DNA from: Pseudomonas entomophila
Lineage (GTDB): Bacteria; Pseudomonadota; Gammaproteobacteria; Pseudomonadales; Pseudomonadaceae
Reading direction: 5' to 3'
DNA: 64,000 nucleotides
Assembly: GCF_018417595.1 (NCBI RefSeq)
Contig: NZ_CP070982.1
Location: 62,001 to 126,000, forward strand
The notes below the pieces were generated by a model. That model saw only the letters and a program-made list of their open reading frames with translations, had not been told where the DNA came from and did no database searches. A program made the position numbers and the translations under genes. This document shows, piece by piece, positions 28,512 through 37,175 of this stretch (its first letter is position 1; each line of letters begins with the position of its first letter).

Positions 28512-28594
28512 ACGCCGTGTGAAAGCTGTGTAGGATCTGCGGCGTAGTGTCGCGGATCCGCACTGGCCGCAGGCCATTAGATCCGGGGTTTCAT

Positions 28595-28615
28595 GAAACT
28601 ATCGCAAATAGTTTC
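28595..28615. promoter_or_regulatory. Palindrome just upstream of ersA promoter
   Basis: GAAACTAT (28595-28602) and ATAGTTTC (28608-28615) form a perfect 8-base dyad with a 5-base centre, ending 9 bases before the ersA -35 box. It has no T-tract and its place fits an operator better than a polA terminator. Confidence 0.45.
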
Positions 28616-28624
28616 GAGGGGCTC

Positions 28625-28653
28625 GGAACTAAATCGGTGAAGCGCTACTCAGA
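28625..28653 (+). promoter_or_regulatory. AlgU/RpoE-type promoter of ersA
   Basis: GGAACTA (28625-28631) and TCAGA (28649-28653) with a 17-base spacer fit the envelope-stress sigma factor consensus GAACTT-N16/17-TCtga. P. aeruginosa ersA is known to be AlgU-dependent. Confidence 0.7.
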
Positions 28654-28659
28654 GGTACT

Positions 28660-28789
28660 GAATGGCTGGTGAAGCCTTTCGATGCTCCTATGTTGTGTTA
28701 AGTGTTGGCAGATATCTGGACCCCGCCCTAGCGGTCCGGACTTGAACCCCGAACTTCCCCCTCCCCATATGAAGTCCGGGGTTTTTTTT
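28660..28789 (+). ncRNA. ersA: ErsA small RNA (Spot 42-like locus)
   Basis: Intergenic RNA gene between polA and engB, the location of ErsA in P. aeruginosa. The predicted transcript starts about 7 bases after the AlgU-type -10 and ends in a run of eight T at 28782-28789, giving about 130 nt, close to the known 132 nt. A C-rich stretch (CTTCCCCCTCCCC, 28764-28776), suited to pairing with ribosome sites, is followed by AAGTCCGGGG, which can pair with either CCGGACTT or CCCCGAACTT upstream to form the terminator. ErsA represses algC and other envelope or biofilm mRNAs in P. aeruginosa. The exact 5' end is inferred. Confidence 0.78.
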
Positions 28790-28817
28790 GCCCGGAATTC
28801 AGGATTGCACCGGTCCT

Positions 28818-28902
28818 TGTAGGAGCGGCTTCAGCCGCGATCACCCGCAAAGCGGGTGCCACGTACCGAGGTGCCTGTTTCGCGGCTGAAGCCGCTCCTA
28901 CA
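28818..28902. repeat. REP pair, TAGGAGCGG family
   Basis: Arms around 28818-28840 and 28880-28902 (TGTAGGAGCGGCTTCAGCCG and its complement) with CACCCGC/GCGGGTG pairing in the spacer, between ersA and the end of engB. Confidence 0.9.
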
Positions 28903-28916
28903 GGTTCCGTGGCGAT

Positions 28917-29549
28917 TCAGGCCACCGGCTTGTCTTCCAGCTCCATCCAGTCCGCCAGCACGCGGTAGGCTTCTTCCAGCCCCAGGCGCTTGGGCGCCGA
29001 GAACAACTGGATGGTCGTGCTATCGCCCCAACCCTTGCGAATCTCCGACTGCACCTTGAGCAGGGTGTTCTTGCCCGCGCCGTGGGTCAGCTTGTCGGCC
29101 TTGGTCAGCAGGATGTGCATGGGCATGCCGCTGGCCCGGGCCCAGTCGAGCATCATCTTGTCGAAGTCGGTCATCGGGTGGCGCACATCCATCATCAGGA
29201 TCACCCCGCGCAGGCACTCGCGGCTGCCGAGGTAGGCCTCCAGGTGCTTCTGCCAGTGTTGCTTGAGCGGGATCGGCACTTTTGCATAACCGTAGCCCGG
29301 CAGGTCGACCAAACGCCGTTCATCGTCCAGACTGAAGAAATTCAGCAGTTGGGTGCGGCCGGGAGTCTTCGAGGTGCGTGCCAGGCTGGCGTGGGTCAGG
29401 GTGTTGAGGGCGCTGGACTTGCCGGCGTTGGAGCGGCCGGCGAAAGCCACCTCGTAACCCTGGTCTTCCGGGCATTGTTCGACCTTGGCGGCGCTGAGGG
29501 CGAATGTGGCTTTCTGGCAGAGGCCGAGGATGGGGTTCTTGACTTGCAT
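28917..29549 (-). CDS. engB: Ribosome biogenesis GTPase EngB/YsxC
   Basis: Essential small GTPase of 210 residues used in large-subunit assembly. G1 [10 protein letters not shown]3 [10 protein letters not shown] and G4 TKAD are intact. The ATG at 29549 gives the normal family length; the in-frame extension to 29840 would overlap the divergent cytochrome gene and is rejected. Transcribed toward polA and ersA. Confidence 0.94.
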   Translation of the reverse strand: MQVKNPILGLCQKATFALSAAKVEQCPEDQGYEVAFAGRSNAGKSSALNTLTHASLARTSKTPGRTQLLNFFSLDDERRLVDLPGYGYAKVPIPLKQHWQKHLEAYLGSRECLRGVILMMDVRHPMTDFDKMMLDWARASGMPMHILLTKADKLTHGAGKNTLLKVQSEIRKGWGDSTTIQLFSAPKRLGLEEAYRVLADWMELEDKPVA

Positions 29550-29757
29550 GGGATATCCGATGTGGGTGTTGCCCAGCTCTGGAACGGTTGGCCCAGGCGC
29601 GGCAAGCGGTGTCGTTTCCGTTTGGATGGCGGAAGTATATAATGCCCCAGATTTTGTGTGCTCATTCTCCCAGCGAAGGCGGATGAGCATGGGGTGTCGA
29701 ACAATAGCTCGCGCAACAGAACGCAGCGCGGCCCCCAACCCTGTCAGGTCGTTCCGC

Positions 29758-30060
29758 ATGGCGAAATGGCTACTAGCTGTCGGTTTGTTCCTACCGTTTT
29801 TCAGCGCACAGGCTACACAGGATCCCGAGGCGTTGTACAACCGCAGCTGTGCGGCCTGTCACGCCGGACAGTTGCCACAGGCACCCAGGCAGGGTGACCG
29901 GGCAGCCTGGGAACCACGGCTGGCGCAAGGCATGGAGCAACTGGTGGTACATGTTACACAGGGTTTCAAGGCTATGCCGCCGCGTGGATTGTGCATGGAC
30001 TGCAGTGCCGAGGACTACCGATTGGTCATTCTCTGGATGAGCGGCAGTCCCGATACATAA
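29758..30060 (+). CDS. Cytochrome c5-like monoheme protein
   Basis: 100-residue periplasmic cytochrome with a signal peptide (to about 19), heme motif CAACH (Cys31-His35), a likely Met73 axial ligand in AMPPRG, and the Cys79/Cys82 pair (CMDC) that forms the extra disulfide of cytochrome c5 proteins. It precedes the cytochrome c4 gene by 31 bases on the same strand, so the two are probably an electron-transfer pair feeding terminal oxidases. Confidence 0.88.
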   Translation: MAKWLLAVGLFLPFFSAQATQDPEALYNRSCAACHAGQLPQAPRQGDRAAWEPRLAQGMEQLVVHVTQGFKAMPPRGLCMDCSAEDYRLVILWMSGSPDT

Positions 30061-30091
30061 CATTTCACCCTTAGCCGTGTTGGATTAGCTG

Positions 30092-30709
30092 ATGAACAAA
30101 CTATTCGTGAGTCTGCTGTTGACCATGGGGGTCGCAGGTGCGGCAAGTGCTGCGGAACCCATCAAAGGCGATGCTGCTGCCGGTCAGGCCAAAACCGCTG
30201 TCTGCGGGGCCTGCCACAACCCTGACGGCAACAGCCTGGCACCGAACTTCCCCAAACTCGCCGGCCAAGGCGAGCGGTATCTGGAAAAGCAGCTGCACGA
30301 CATCAAGTCCGGCAAGCGCACCGTGCTGGAGATGACCGGCATGCTGGCGAACTTCAGTGACCAGGACCTGGCCGACATCGCCGCCTACTTCTCCAGCCAG
30401 AAGGGCAGCGTCGGCGCCGCCGACCCGAAACTGGTCGAACGTGGCCGCGCCCTGTTCAATGGCGGCGACCTCGAGAAGGGCATGCCGGCCTGTACCGGTT
30501 GCCACTCCCCCAATGGCGCAGGTCTAGCCCTGGCCGGCTTCCCTCACCTGGGCGGCCAGCACGCGCAGTATGTCGGCAAGCAGCTGACCGACTTCCGCGA
30601 AGGCAACCGCACCAACGACGGCGACGCCATGACCATGCGCACCATCGCCGGCAAGCTGAGCAACAAGGATATCGAAGCTCTGTCCAGCTACATCCAGGGC
30701 TTGCACTGA
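30092..30709 (+). CDS. Diheme cytochrome c4
   Basis: 205-residue periplasmic or membrane-associated cytochrome made of two similar domains, each with a heme motif (CGACH at 38-42 and CTGCH in the second half) and a Met ligand region (ANFSDQD and the matching AGKLSNKD). The signal peptide ends at AASA-AE. Cytochrome c4 donates electrons to heme-copper oxidases in related bacteria. A strong terminator follows. Confidence 0.94.
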   Translation: MNKLFVSLLLTMGVAGAASAAEPIKGDAAAGQAKTAVCGACHNPDGNSLAPNFPKLAGQGERYLEKQLHDIKSGKRTVLEMTGMLANFSDQDLADIAAYFSSQKGSVGAADPKLVERGRALFNGGDLEKGMPACTGCHSPNGAGLALAGFPHLGGQHAQYVGKQLTDFREGNRTNDGDAMTMRTIAGKLSNKDIEALSSYIQGLH

Positions 30710-30760
30710 TCCTGACGGTCTGGGCGTTAACACTCGGTTAATGCTTCAGCGCTAAAGATG

Positions 30761-30788
30761 AAAAGGGCAGCCCAGGCTGCCCTTTTTT
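30761..30788 (+). terminator. Intrinsic terminator after cytochrome c4
   Basis: AAAAGGGCAGCC pairs perfectly with GGCTGCCCTTTT across a 2-base centre, followed by a run of six T. Confidence 0.88.
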
Positions 30789-30883
30789 CCATCCGTAGCC
30801 GTTACACTACAGAACTCGAGCCCTTCCCGACCTGTCTCACCAAGGTCGCGTCGAGGCGACCAAAGACTGCTCAGGAGTAAAGC

Positions 30884-31519
30884 ATGCGTAAACTGATTCT
30901 CAGCGCTGCGCTGGTCGCCGCCAGCGTATTCGGTATGGCCGCCGTGCAGGCCGCGGAGCCTGCAACCGCCGGCAAGGAATATATCGAGCTGAGCAACCCC
31001 GTCCCGGTGTCCGTGCCAGGCAAGATCGAAGTCGTCGAGCTGTTCTGGTACGGCTGCCCGCACTGCTACCACTTCGAACCGACCATCAACCCTTGGGCTG
31101 AAAAGCTGCCAAAGGACGTCAACTTCAAGCGCGTCCCGGCCATGTTCGGTGGTCCGTGGGATAAACACGGCCAGATGTTCCTGACACTGGAAGCCATGGG
31201 TGTCGAGCATAACGTTCACGCCGCCGTCTTCGATGCCATCCAGAACAAGCGCATGAAACTGATGGAGCCTGGGGAAATGGCTGACTTCCTCGCCACCCAG
31301 GGCGTGGACAAGGACAAGTTCCTGGCCACTTACAACTCCTTCGCCATCCAGGGCCAGGTCAAACAGGCCAAGGAGCTCGCCAAGAAGTACGAGATCACCG
31401 GTGTTCCGAGCCTGGTGGTCAACGGCAAGTACCGCTTCGACCTGGGTACCGCTGGCGGTCCTGAAGGCGTGCTGAACGTCGCCGACCAGCTGATCGCCAA
31501 GGAGCGCGCCGCTAAGTAA
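30884..31519 (+). CDS. dsbA: Thiol:disulfide oxidoreductase DsbA
   Basis: Periplasmic disulfide-forming enzyme, 211 residues. The signal peptide ends near AVQA-AE, the active site is Cys58-Pro-His-Cys61 in FWYGCPHCYHF, and the cis-proline loop reads TGVPSLVV. AAGGAGT-type ribosome site (CAGGAGTAAAGC) before the ATG. Followed closely by a nuclease/phosphatase-family gene. Confidence 0.96.
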   Translation: MRKLILSAALVAASVFGMAAVQAAEPATAGKEYIELSNPVPVSVPGKIEVVELFWYGCPHCYHFEPTINPWAEKLPKDVNFKRVPAMFGGPWDKHGQMFLTLEAMGVEHNVHAAVFDAIQNKRMKLMEPGEMADFLATQGVDKDKFLATYNSFAIQGQVKQAKELAKKYEITGVPSLVVNGKYRFDLGTAGGPEGVLNVADQLIAKERAAK

Positions 31520-31531
31520 GCGGCGACCGCC

Positions 31532-32386
31532 ATGGGCCGGATCCGCTCGACACGTGGTATCGGCCTGCACCAGCCGCAGGTCAACGAGCGTCACCTGCAG
31601 GCCCCTGGCCTGCCGGAGGACGGTCGCCTGCGGCTGCTGAGCTTCAATATTCAGGTGGGCATCAGTACCGAGCGTTACCGCCATTACCTGACCCGCAGCT
31701 GGCAGCACCTGCTGCCGCATGCCGGCCGGTCCGGCAACCTGCAGAAGATCGGCGATCTATTGGGCGATTTCGACCTGGTGGCCCTGCAGGAAGCCGACGG
31801 CGGCAGTCTGCGTTCGGGCTACGTCAACCAGGTCGAGCACCTGGCGCAACTGGGGGCCTTCCCCTACTGGTACCAGCAGCTCAACCGCAACCTCGGGCGT
31901 TTCGCCCAGCACAGCAATGGTGTGCTCAGCCGCCTCAAGCCCCAGCAACTGGAAGACCATCCCCTGCCCGGCCCGGCCGGCCGCGGTGCGATCCTGGTGC
32001 GTTTCGGTGAGGGCGAGGATGCGCTGATCGTGGTGATGATGCACCTGGCGCTGGGGGCCAAGACCCGCGCCCGGCAGTTGGCCTATATTCGCGAGCTGAT
32101 CGGCGGCTACCGGCACCAGATTCTCATGGGTGACATGAACACCCATGCCACCGACTTGCTTGATCACTCGCCGCTGCGCGATCTGGGCCTGGTCGCGCCC
32201 CAGGTCGAAGCCACCTTCCCCAGCTGGCGGCCGCAGCGCTGCCTGGATCACATCCTGCTCAGCCCGAGCCTGACGCTGGAGCGCGTCGAGGTCCTGGCAC
32301 AGCCAATTTCCGATCACCTGCCCGTCGCCGTCGAGATCCGATTGCCTGAAGCCTTGACTGTGGATACGCTGCCGGTCCTGAGCTAG
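31532..32386 (+). CDS. Endonuclease/exonuclease/phosphatase family protein
   Basis: 284-residue cytoplasmic protein of the DNase I-like metal-dependent superfamily: LSFNIQVG near the start, ALQEADGG (catalytic Glu), GDMNTHATD (Asp-x-Asn) and the C-terminal SDHLPV all match the superfamily. The substrate (nucleic acid or phospholipid/phosphoester) cannot be told from this sequence. It starts 12 bases after dsbA, in a gene order shared with P. aeruginosa (PA5488). Confidence 0.85.
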   Translation: MGRIRSTRGIGLHQPQVNERHLQAPGLPEDGRLRLLSFNIQVGISTERYRHYLTRSWQHLLPHAGRSGNLQKIGDLLGDFDLVALQEADGGSLRSGYVNQVEHLAQLGAFPYWYQQLNRNLGRFAQHSNGVLSRLKPQQLEDHPLPGPAGRGAILVRFGEGEDALIVVMMHLALGAKTRARQLAYIRELIGGYRHQILMGDMNTHATDLLDHSPLRDLGLVAPQVEATFPSWRPQRCLDHILLSPSLTLERVEVLAQPISDHLPVAVEIRLPEALTVDTLPVLS

Positions 32387-32444
32387 CGCCTGCAGCACTC
32401 AAGTCTTCGGTCTGTTCGCCGAAATCGAGTCATTACGGGACTAG

Positions 32445-34451
32445 ATGCGATCACCGGATGCGGATCCTGGCATGACCGAAGAAGCCGAGCGCTGGAAAGA
32501 AAAATACCTTAAAAGCATCGAACAGCAGGAAAAGCTCGAGCGGCGCTGGGCCGCCCGTCTCGACTTGCTGCGTCGTGGCCTGGTGCGCAGCACCCTGGCG
32601 GCTGAAGGTAGCGACAAGATCGTTGACCAGTGCATGAAGGAAATGCGCGAGGTCATCCGCAGCGACAATATGGACGCCGGGCTGGCTGGGCTGATTCCAC
32701 GCCTGGAAAAGGCCGTGCTCGACTCCGAGCAGCGTCGTGAAACCCGCATGACCCAAGTCAGCGATGCGTTGACCGCGCTGGTCACCCAGTTGCAGACCCT
32801 GCCCCTGCCCGGAGAAGTGGCGCGCCCGCTGAAGAAGCTGGCGAAGAAACTGGATGGCGGCGTCAGCCAGTCCCGTGAACTGCCCCCGCTGCTGGGCGAG
32901 CTCAGTGGCTTGCAAGGGCGCGCCCTCAACGCGGTGCAAAAGCCTGACGAGGAAGCCAGGCCTGGGTTTCTCCAGCGCCTGTTCGGCGGGCGTGACGAGC
33001 CTCAGGCCGAGATGGCCACGGCGGCTGTCGCCGTGACGTCCCCAGCGCTAGCGCCGGCCCCGGCCGAGGCACCCGCGGTACAACCTGCCCTGCCTGATGA
33101 TGCGGACGAACTGCATGCCCTGAACACTGTGCCTGCGCCTGCGGTGGAGGAAGCGCCCGAACCTGAGCCGGACATCGAGGTACCGGGCCCCGCGTTGGTC
33201 GAAACCGTCGCGGTGATTCCTGTCGAGTCCGCGCTTGCGCCCGAGCCCGCCCCGGTAGTCGAGGAGGCACCAGCGCCTGAACTTGCCAGTGTCGAGCCCG
33301 AGGAACCACCCGCCGAAGAAGTTGAGCCGGCACAACTCCCCGCGCTCGCGGACATTGTGGAAGGCGAGGACGGCCCCTACGCCCTTCCTGATGCAGTAGA
33401 GCCCCCCTACAGCCAGGTGGCGGCCCATATCGAGCAGACCCTGATCGGCCTGCTCGACGACCTCAGCCTGCCCGAACGCCACAAGGCCCAGGCCCTGGAG
33501 ATGCGCGAACGCGTTGCCCGCGGCCTCAACTGGTACGAGCTGATCCCGGTGCTGGACGACCTGGCCGTGCTCATGCTGGCCATTACCGACAGCGGCCAGC
33601 ACGAGTTCGAAGCCTATCTGCAGCAACTCAACGAGCGCCTGGAAACCTTCCAGAGCCACCTGCACGAAGCCAGTGCCGGCCACGCGGACAATAGCTCCGC
33701 CGCCCGTGAGCTGGACAACCAGTTGCGCGAGCAGGTCGATGGCCTGCAGAGCAGCGTCCAGGGCGCCGCCGACGTGGACAGCCTCAAGCACATCCTGGAG
33801 AACCGCCTCGAGGGTTTGCTGGTGACCATGGATGAACACCAGCATGAGCGTGACCGTCGTGAACAGGAGCTGGCTGGCCGTCTGCAAGGGTTGGCCGAGC
33901 GGGTAGCGAGCATGGAGCAGGAAGCCCTCGGCTACCGCGAGCACCTCGAGGAGCAGCGCCAGAAGGCGATGATCGATCCGCTCACAGGCCTGCCCAACCG
34001 TGCCGCCTGGTCGGAGCGGGTCGAACATGAAGTACTCGACTGGCAGGAGAACGGTGGTCACCTGGCCATGGCGATTCTCGACCTCGACCACTTCAAGCGC
34101 ATCAACGACGGCTACGGCCACCTGGCCGGCGACAAGGTGCTGAAGATCGTCGCCGACCAGTTGCGCAAGCGCCTGCGCGGCCGCGATTTCATCGCCCGTT
34201 TTGGCGGCGAGGAATTCGTCCTGCTGCTGCCGCAGACTTCGCCACCCGCGGCGGTGCAAGTCGCCGAGACGCTGCGCGCGGCGATCGAGGCCTGCCCGTT
34301 TCACTTCAAGGGCGAGCGTGTGGTGATTACCGCGTCCATCGGTATCAGCGCCTTCCGCTCCGGTGAGCGTGGCGACCAAGTGCTCAAGCGCGCGGACGAC
34401 GCGCTGTATCGGGCCAAGGATAGAGGGCGTAATCGCATCGAACAGGGATAG
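32445..34451 (+). CDS. dgcH: Diguanylate cyclase with long linker (DgcH-like)
   Basis: Cytoplasmic c-di-GMP synthase of 668 residues. N-terminal helical region (about 10-165), a low-complexity Pro/Ala/Glu linker (about 185-320), a second helical and coiled-coil region (about 325-510), then a GGDEF domain. The active site FGGEEF (near 586-591) and the inhibitory RxxD site (RGRD, five residues before) are both intact, so it should be active and product-inhibited. Position after dsbA and the phosphatase-family gene matches PA5487 (DgcH) of P. aeruginosa. An in-frame ATG at 32472 is an equally reasonable start. Confidence 0.9.
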   Translation: MRSPDADPGMTEEAERWKEKYLKSIEQQEKLERRWAARLDLLRRGLVRSTLAAEGSDKIVDQCMKEMREVIRSDNMDAGLAGLIPRLEKAVLDSEQRRETRMTQVSDALTALVTQLQTLPLPGEVARPLKKLAKKLDGGVSQSRELPPLLGELSGLQGRALNAVQKPDEEARPGFLQRLFGGRDEPQAEMATAAVAVTSPALAPAPAEAPAVQPALPDDADELHALNTVPAPAVEEAPEPEPDIEVPGPALVETVAVIPVESALAPEPAPVVEEAPAPELASVEPEEPPAEEVEPAQLPALADIVEGEDGPYALPDAVEPPYSQVAAHIEQTLIGLLDDLSLPERHKAQALEMRERVARGLNWYELIPVLDDLAVLMLAITDSGQHEFEAYLQQLNERLETFQSHLHEASAGHADNSSAARELDNQLREQVDGLQSSVQGAADVDSLKHILENRLEGLLVTMDEHQHERDRREQELAGRLQGLAERVASMEQEALGYREHLEEQRQKAMIDPLTGLPNRAAWSERVEHEVLDWQENGGHLAMAILDLDHFKRINDGYGHLAGDKVLKIVADQLRKRLRGRDFIARFGGEEFVLLLPQTSPPAAVQVAETLRAAIEACPFHFKGERVVITASIGISAFRSGERGDQVLKRADDALYRAKDRGRNRIEQG

Positions 34452-34559
34452 CTGGACTGCGGGGGTGCGTAACAAGGCGTTGCGCATTCACTGCGATATC
34501 CCGCCCTTAGCACGTTATACTGTAGCGCTGTTGTCGCTTACCCTGACGTGCGTCCTGCA

Positions 34560-35336
34560 ATGAAAAAACTCATCACCGCCCTGCTTCTACTCACCCTTGC
34601 TGGTTGCTCCAGTGGCCTGCGCATCGATCGCAGCCACCCTTCGGCCAACCAGGACAGCCGTATCCAGTTCGTCGTCCTGCATTACACCAATGCGTCGCTG
34701 GAGCGCTCCCTCGCATTGCTTACCCATGGCGAAGTCAGCAGCCACTATCTGATCGGCGATGGACCGGCGACGGTCTATCAACTGGTTGATGAAAACCGCC
34801 GTGCCTGGCATGCCGGCGACAGCCAGTGGCAGGGGCGTACCTGGCTCAATTCCAGCTCCATTGGCATCGAGATCGTCAACCAGGGCTATACCGACACGCC
34901 GAACGGGCGGGTCTGGCACCCCTACAGCGAGGCGCAGATCCAGTCGTTGATCGCCTTGCTCAGGGACATCGTCAAGCGCAACAACATCGACCCCCGGCAC
35001 ATCATCGGGCACAGCGACATCGCCCCGTTGCGCAAACTTGACCCGGGCCCATTGTTCCCCTGGAAGCGCCTGGCCGACGCCGGCCTGGGCATCTGGCCCG
35101 AGGCTGGCGCGGTGGCGCGGCAGCAGGCGTATTTCGAGGCCAACCCCCCCAGCATTGGCTGGTACCAGCAGCAACTGGCACGTTTCGGCTATGCCATCGA
35201 GCAGACCGGTACCCTGGATGTGGCGACCCGCCATGTGATCGCGGCGTTCCAGATGCGCTTCCGCCCACAGCGTTTCGATGGCATGCCGGACGCCCAGACC
35301 GCCGCGATGCTGCAGGTGCTCAACCGCAAGCGCTGA
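34560..35336 (+). CDS. ampDh2: N-acetylmuramoyl-L-alanine amidase AmpDh2
   Basis: Lipoprotein amidase of 258 residues that cuts the MurNAc-L-Ala bond in the periplasm and so influences peptidoglycan recycling signals. Lipobox TLAGC (Cys16). Amidase_2 domain with zinc ligands His41, His151 and Asp161 and Glu104 in IGIEIVN; a C-terminal peptidoglycan-binding helix bundle follows (about 195-258). The ATG at 34560 starts a clean lipoprotein signal (MKKLITALLLL). Confidence 0.93.
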   Translation: MKKLITALLLLTLAGCSSGLRIDRSHPSANQDSRIQFVVLHYTNASLERSLALLTHGEVSSHYLIGDGPATVYQLVDENRRAWHAGDSQWQGRTWLNSSSIGIEIVNQGYTDTPNGRVWHPYSEAQIQSLIALLRDIVKRNNIDPRHIIGHSDIAPLRKLDPGPLFPWKRLADAGLGIWPEAGAVARQQAYFEANPPSIGWYQQQLARFGYAIEQTGTLDVATRHVIAAFQMRFRPQRFDGMPDAQTAAMLQVLNRKR

Positions 35337-35345
35337 CCTTGTCTT

Positions 35346-35361
35346 GAGGGGCTTGCCCCTC
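35346..35361 (+). terminator. Short GC hairpin after ampDh2
   Basis: GAGGGGC-TT-GCCCCTC lies 10 bases past the ampDh2 stop, without a T-tract. Possible weak terminator or mRNA end stabiliser. Confidence 0.35.
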
Positions 35362-35435
35362 GAGTGTTGCGCCAAACGGCCAGGCCGATCGTCCATTCCG
35401 TTGCTATACCTTTGGTAATCAACCGGATGCCGCGC

Positions 35436-37055
35436 ATGTCTGCCCTGATCGCTTCGATGCGCCAATTTTTTTACCATCCGTGGCTGCTTGCCGTGATCGC
35501 GGCACTGGCCAGCGCCGCCCTGTTGCTGGCCGCCAGCGTCGGGCTGACCCTGCAACAGATGAAGCAAAGCGAGATCGAGCAGATGAACGCGCGGGGTGAG
35601 CGTTTCCTGGATCGTCTGGAGCAAGTGTTCGGCCAACTGCGTGAAGGGGTCGACCAACTCGAGGGGCAAAACCTGCGCGGCTGTGGCCCGGCGATGCTCG
35701 AGCAACTGCAGCAGGTGGCGCTGAAATCGCGTTTCATCTATGAGGCGGCTTACGTGGATGGCCGGGACAGCTGCTCCAGCCGAGGCGCAGACCGACAGGT
35801 CGACGCCTTGCGAAAGCCGGATATCCGCGGGCCCACCTACAGCTACTGGCTGAATACCACCACCGAACCCAATGACAACCTTGCCGCACTGATGCTTGGG
35901 CGCGGCAGGTTCCTGGTGTCCACTTCCCGGGGCCATCTTTCCGATGTGGTCGACCTGCCTCCCGGTGGCAGCCTGCTGGTGGTGCTCGATCGCGGCAACC
36001 GTGCGATCCCGGTGCTGGGCCCGGAGCAGCGCTGGCCTCCGACCGCAGACTGGCCGCCGCCCTTGCACAAGCCGTTGCTCGAATTGCCTGACCGGCTGGT
36101 GTACCTCATGTCGACCAAATCGCCGGACTACCAGTTGGTGCTGATCGCCCCTCGTGCCAGCCTGCCATTGAGGCTCAATGGCCTGCTCTGGCTGCTGTTT
36201 CCCGGCAGCGTGGTGCTGGCCGGCTGCATTGGCTGGCTGGTGCTGCAACTGATCCAGCAGCGCCGCTCGATGAGTTCGGAGCTGCAACAGGCTCTTCGCC
36301 GGGGCGAACTGCAGGTGCTCTACCAGCCGATCTTCGAACTGGACAGCCGCCGCTGCGTCGGTGCCGAGGCACTGGTGCGCTGGCGGCGTCCGGACGGCAG
36401 CCTGACCAGCCCGGAGTTGTTCATCCCGCTGGCGGAGAACACTGGGCAGATCCGCGAGATCACCGATTTCGTGCTGCAGCGGGTGCTCGAGCAGCTGGGG
36501 CAGCTGCTGCGCGCCAACCCACGACTGTACATCTCGGTGAACCTGGCGGCCTGCGATGTCATGGAGCCGCGCATTGGTCGCGTGGCCCAGCGACTGCTGG
36601 CCCAGCATCGGGTGGCGGCCAGCCAGATCGCCTTCGAGGTCACCGAGCGTGGCCTGATCGATGTGGTGGTGGCGCGGGACAACCTGCAGACCTTGCGTGC
36701 CGTGGGGCACCAGGTGCTGATCGATGACTTCGGTACGGGCTACTGCAGCCTGGCCTATCTACAGACCCTGCCAGTGGATTGCCTGAAGATCGACAAGGCC
36801 TTCATCGACGCCCTGGGGCACGATGCCGCCAGCAGTGGCGTGGCGCCGCATATCATTCGCATGGCCCATGACCTGCATCTGCGGGTGATCGCCGAAGGGA
36901 TCGAGTCGGAGGACCAGGCGGAATTGCTCAACAGCGAAGGGGTGAACTACGGGCAAGGATGGCTGTTCGCCCACCCGCTCAACGCCCGCCAGTTCGTCGA
37001 GCTGATCACCCGCGGGCGCCGGGTGGCGGGGCGGCGGATCGATGATGAGCCGTGA
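35436..37055 (+). CDS. CSS-motif EAL c-di-GMP phosphodiesterase
   Basis: Inner-membrane phosphodiesterase, 539 residues. A first helix (about 17-38), a periplasmic CSS domain with Cys83 and the motif Cys113-Ser-Ser, a second helix (about 245-268) and a cytoplasmic EAL domain. EAL at 311-313, VTER, IDDFGTGYCSL, KIDKAFID and AEGIES are all present, so it should be active. CSS domains sense redox through the disulfide state, which fits a DsbA-dependent periplasm. ATG 35436 is preferred; 35427 and 35457 are also possible. It sits 99 bases after ampDh2, with kinB-algB convergent. Confidence 0.9.
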   Translation: MSALIASMRQFFYHPWLLAVIAALASAALLLAASVGLTLQQMKQSEIEQMNARGERFLDRLEQVFGQLREGVDQLEGQNLRGCGPAMLEQLQQVALKSRFIYEAAYVDGRDSCSSRGADRQVDALRKPDIRGPTYSYWLNTTTEPNDNLAALMLGRGRFLVSTSRGHLSDVVDLPPGGSLLVVLDRGNRAIPVLGPEQRWPPTADWPPPLHKPLLELPDRLVYLMSTKSPDYQLVLIAPRASLPLRLNGLLWLLFPGSVVLAGCIGWLVLQLIQQRRSMSSELQQALRRGELQVLYQPIFELDSRRCVGAEALVRWRRPDGSLTSPELFIPLAENTGQIREITDFVLQRVLEQLGQLLRANPRLYISVNLAACDVMEPRIGRVAQRLLAQHRVAASQIAFEVTERGLIDVVVARDNLQTLRAVGHQVLIDDFGTGYCSLAYLQTLPVDCLKIDKAFIDALGHDAASSGVAPHIIRMAHDLHLRVIAEGIESEDQAELLNSEGVNYGQGWLFAHPLNARQFVELITRGRRVAGRRIDDEP

Positions 37056-37070
37056 ATAGAGACTCGCCCG

Positions 37071-37151
37071 TAGGAGCGGCTTGAGCCGCGATCACCCGCG
37101 AAGCGGGTGCCATACAGGGTGATGCCTGCATCGCGGATAAATCCGCTCCTA
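37071..37151. repeat. REP pair, mixed arms
   Basis: Left arm TAGGAGCGGCTTGAGCCGCGA (37071-37091) and right arm TCGCGGATAAATCCGCTCCTA (37131-37151). The arms belong to two sequence variants, so pairing is complete only at the outer ends. Confidence 0.85.
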
Positions 37152-37175
37152 CAGAGGAGTTTGCTGCCTGTGGGA

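Noticed and set aside
25719..28577. 952-codon open frame antisense to polA
   Set aside because: Lies wholly opposite an intact polA with all catalytic motifs; composition is the His/Gln/Val/Gly-rich pattern of a GC-rich shadow frame, with no domain pattern.
34587..36710. 707-codon open frame antisense to ampDh2 and the EAL gene
   Set aside because: Shadow of two well supported genes; crosses their spacer and has low-complexity Gln/His composition.
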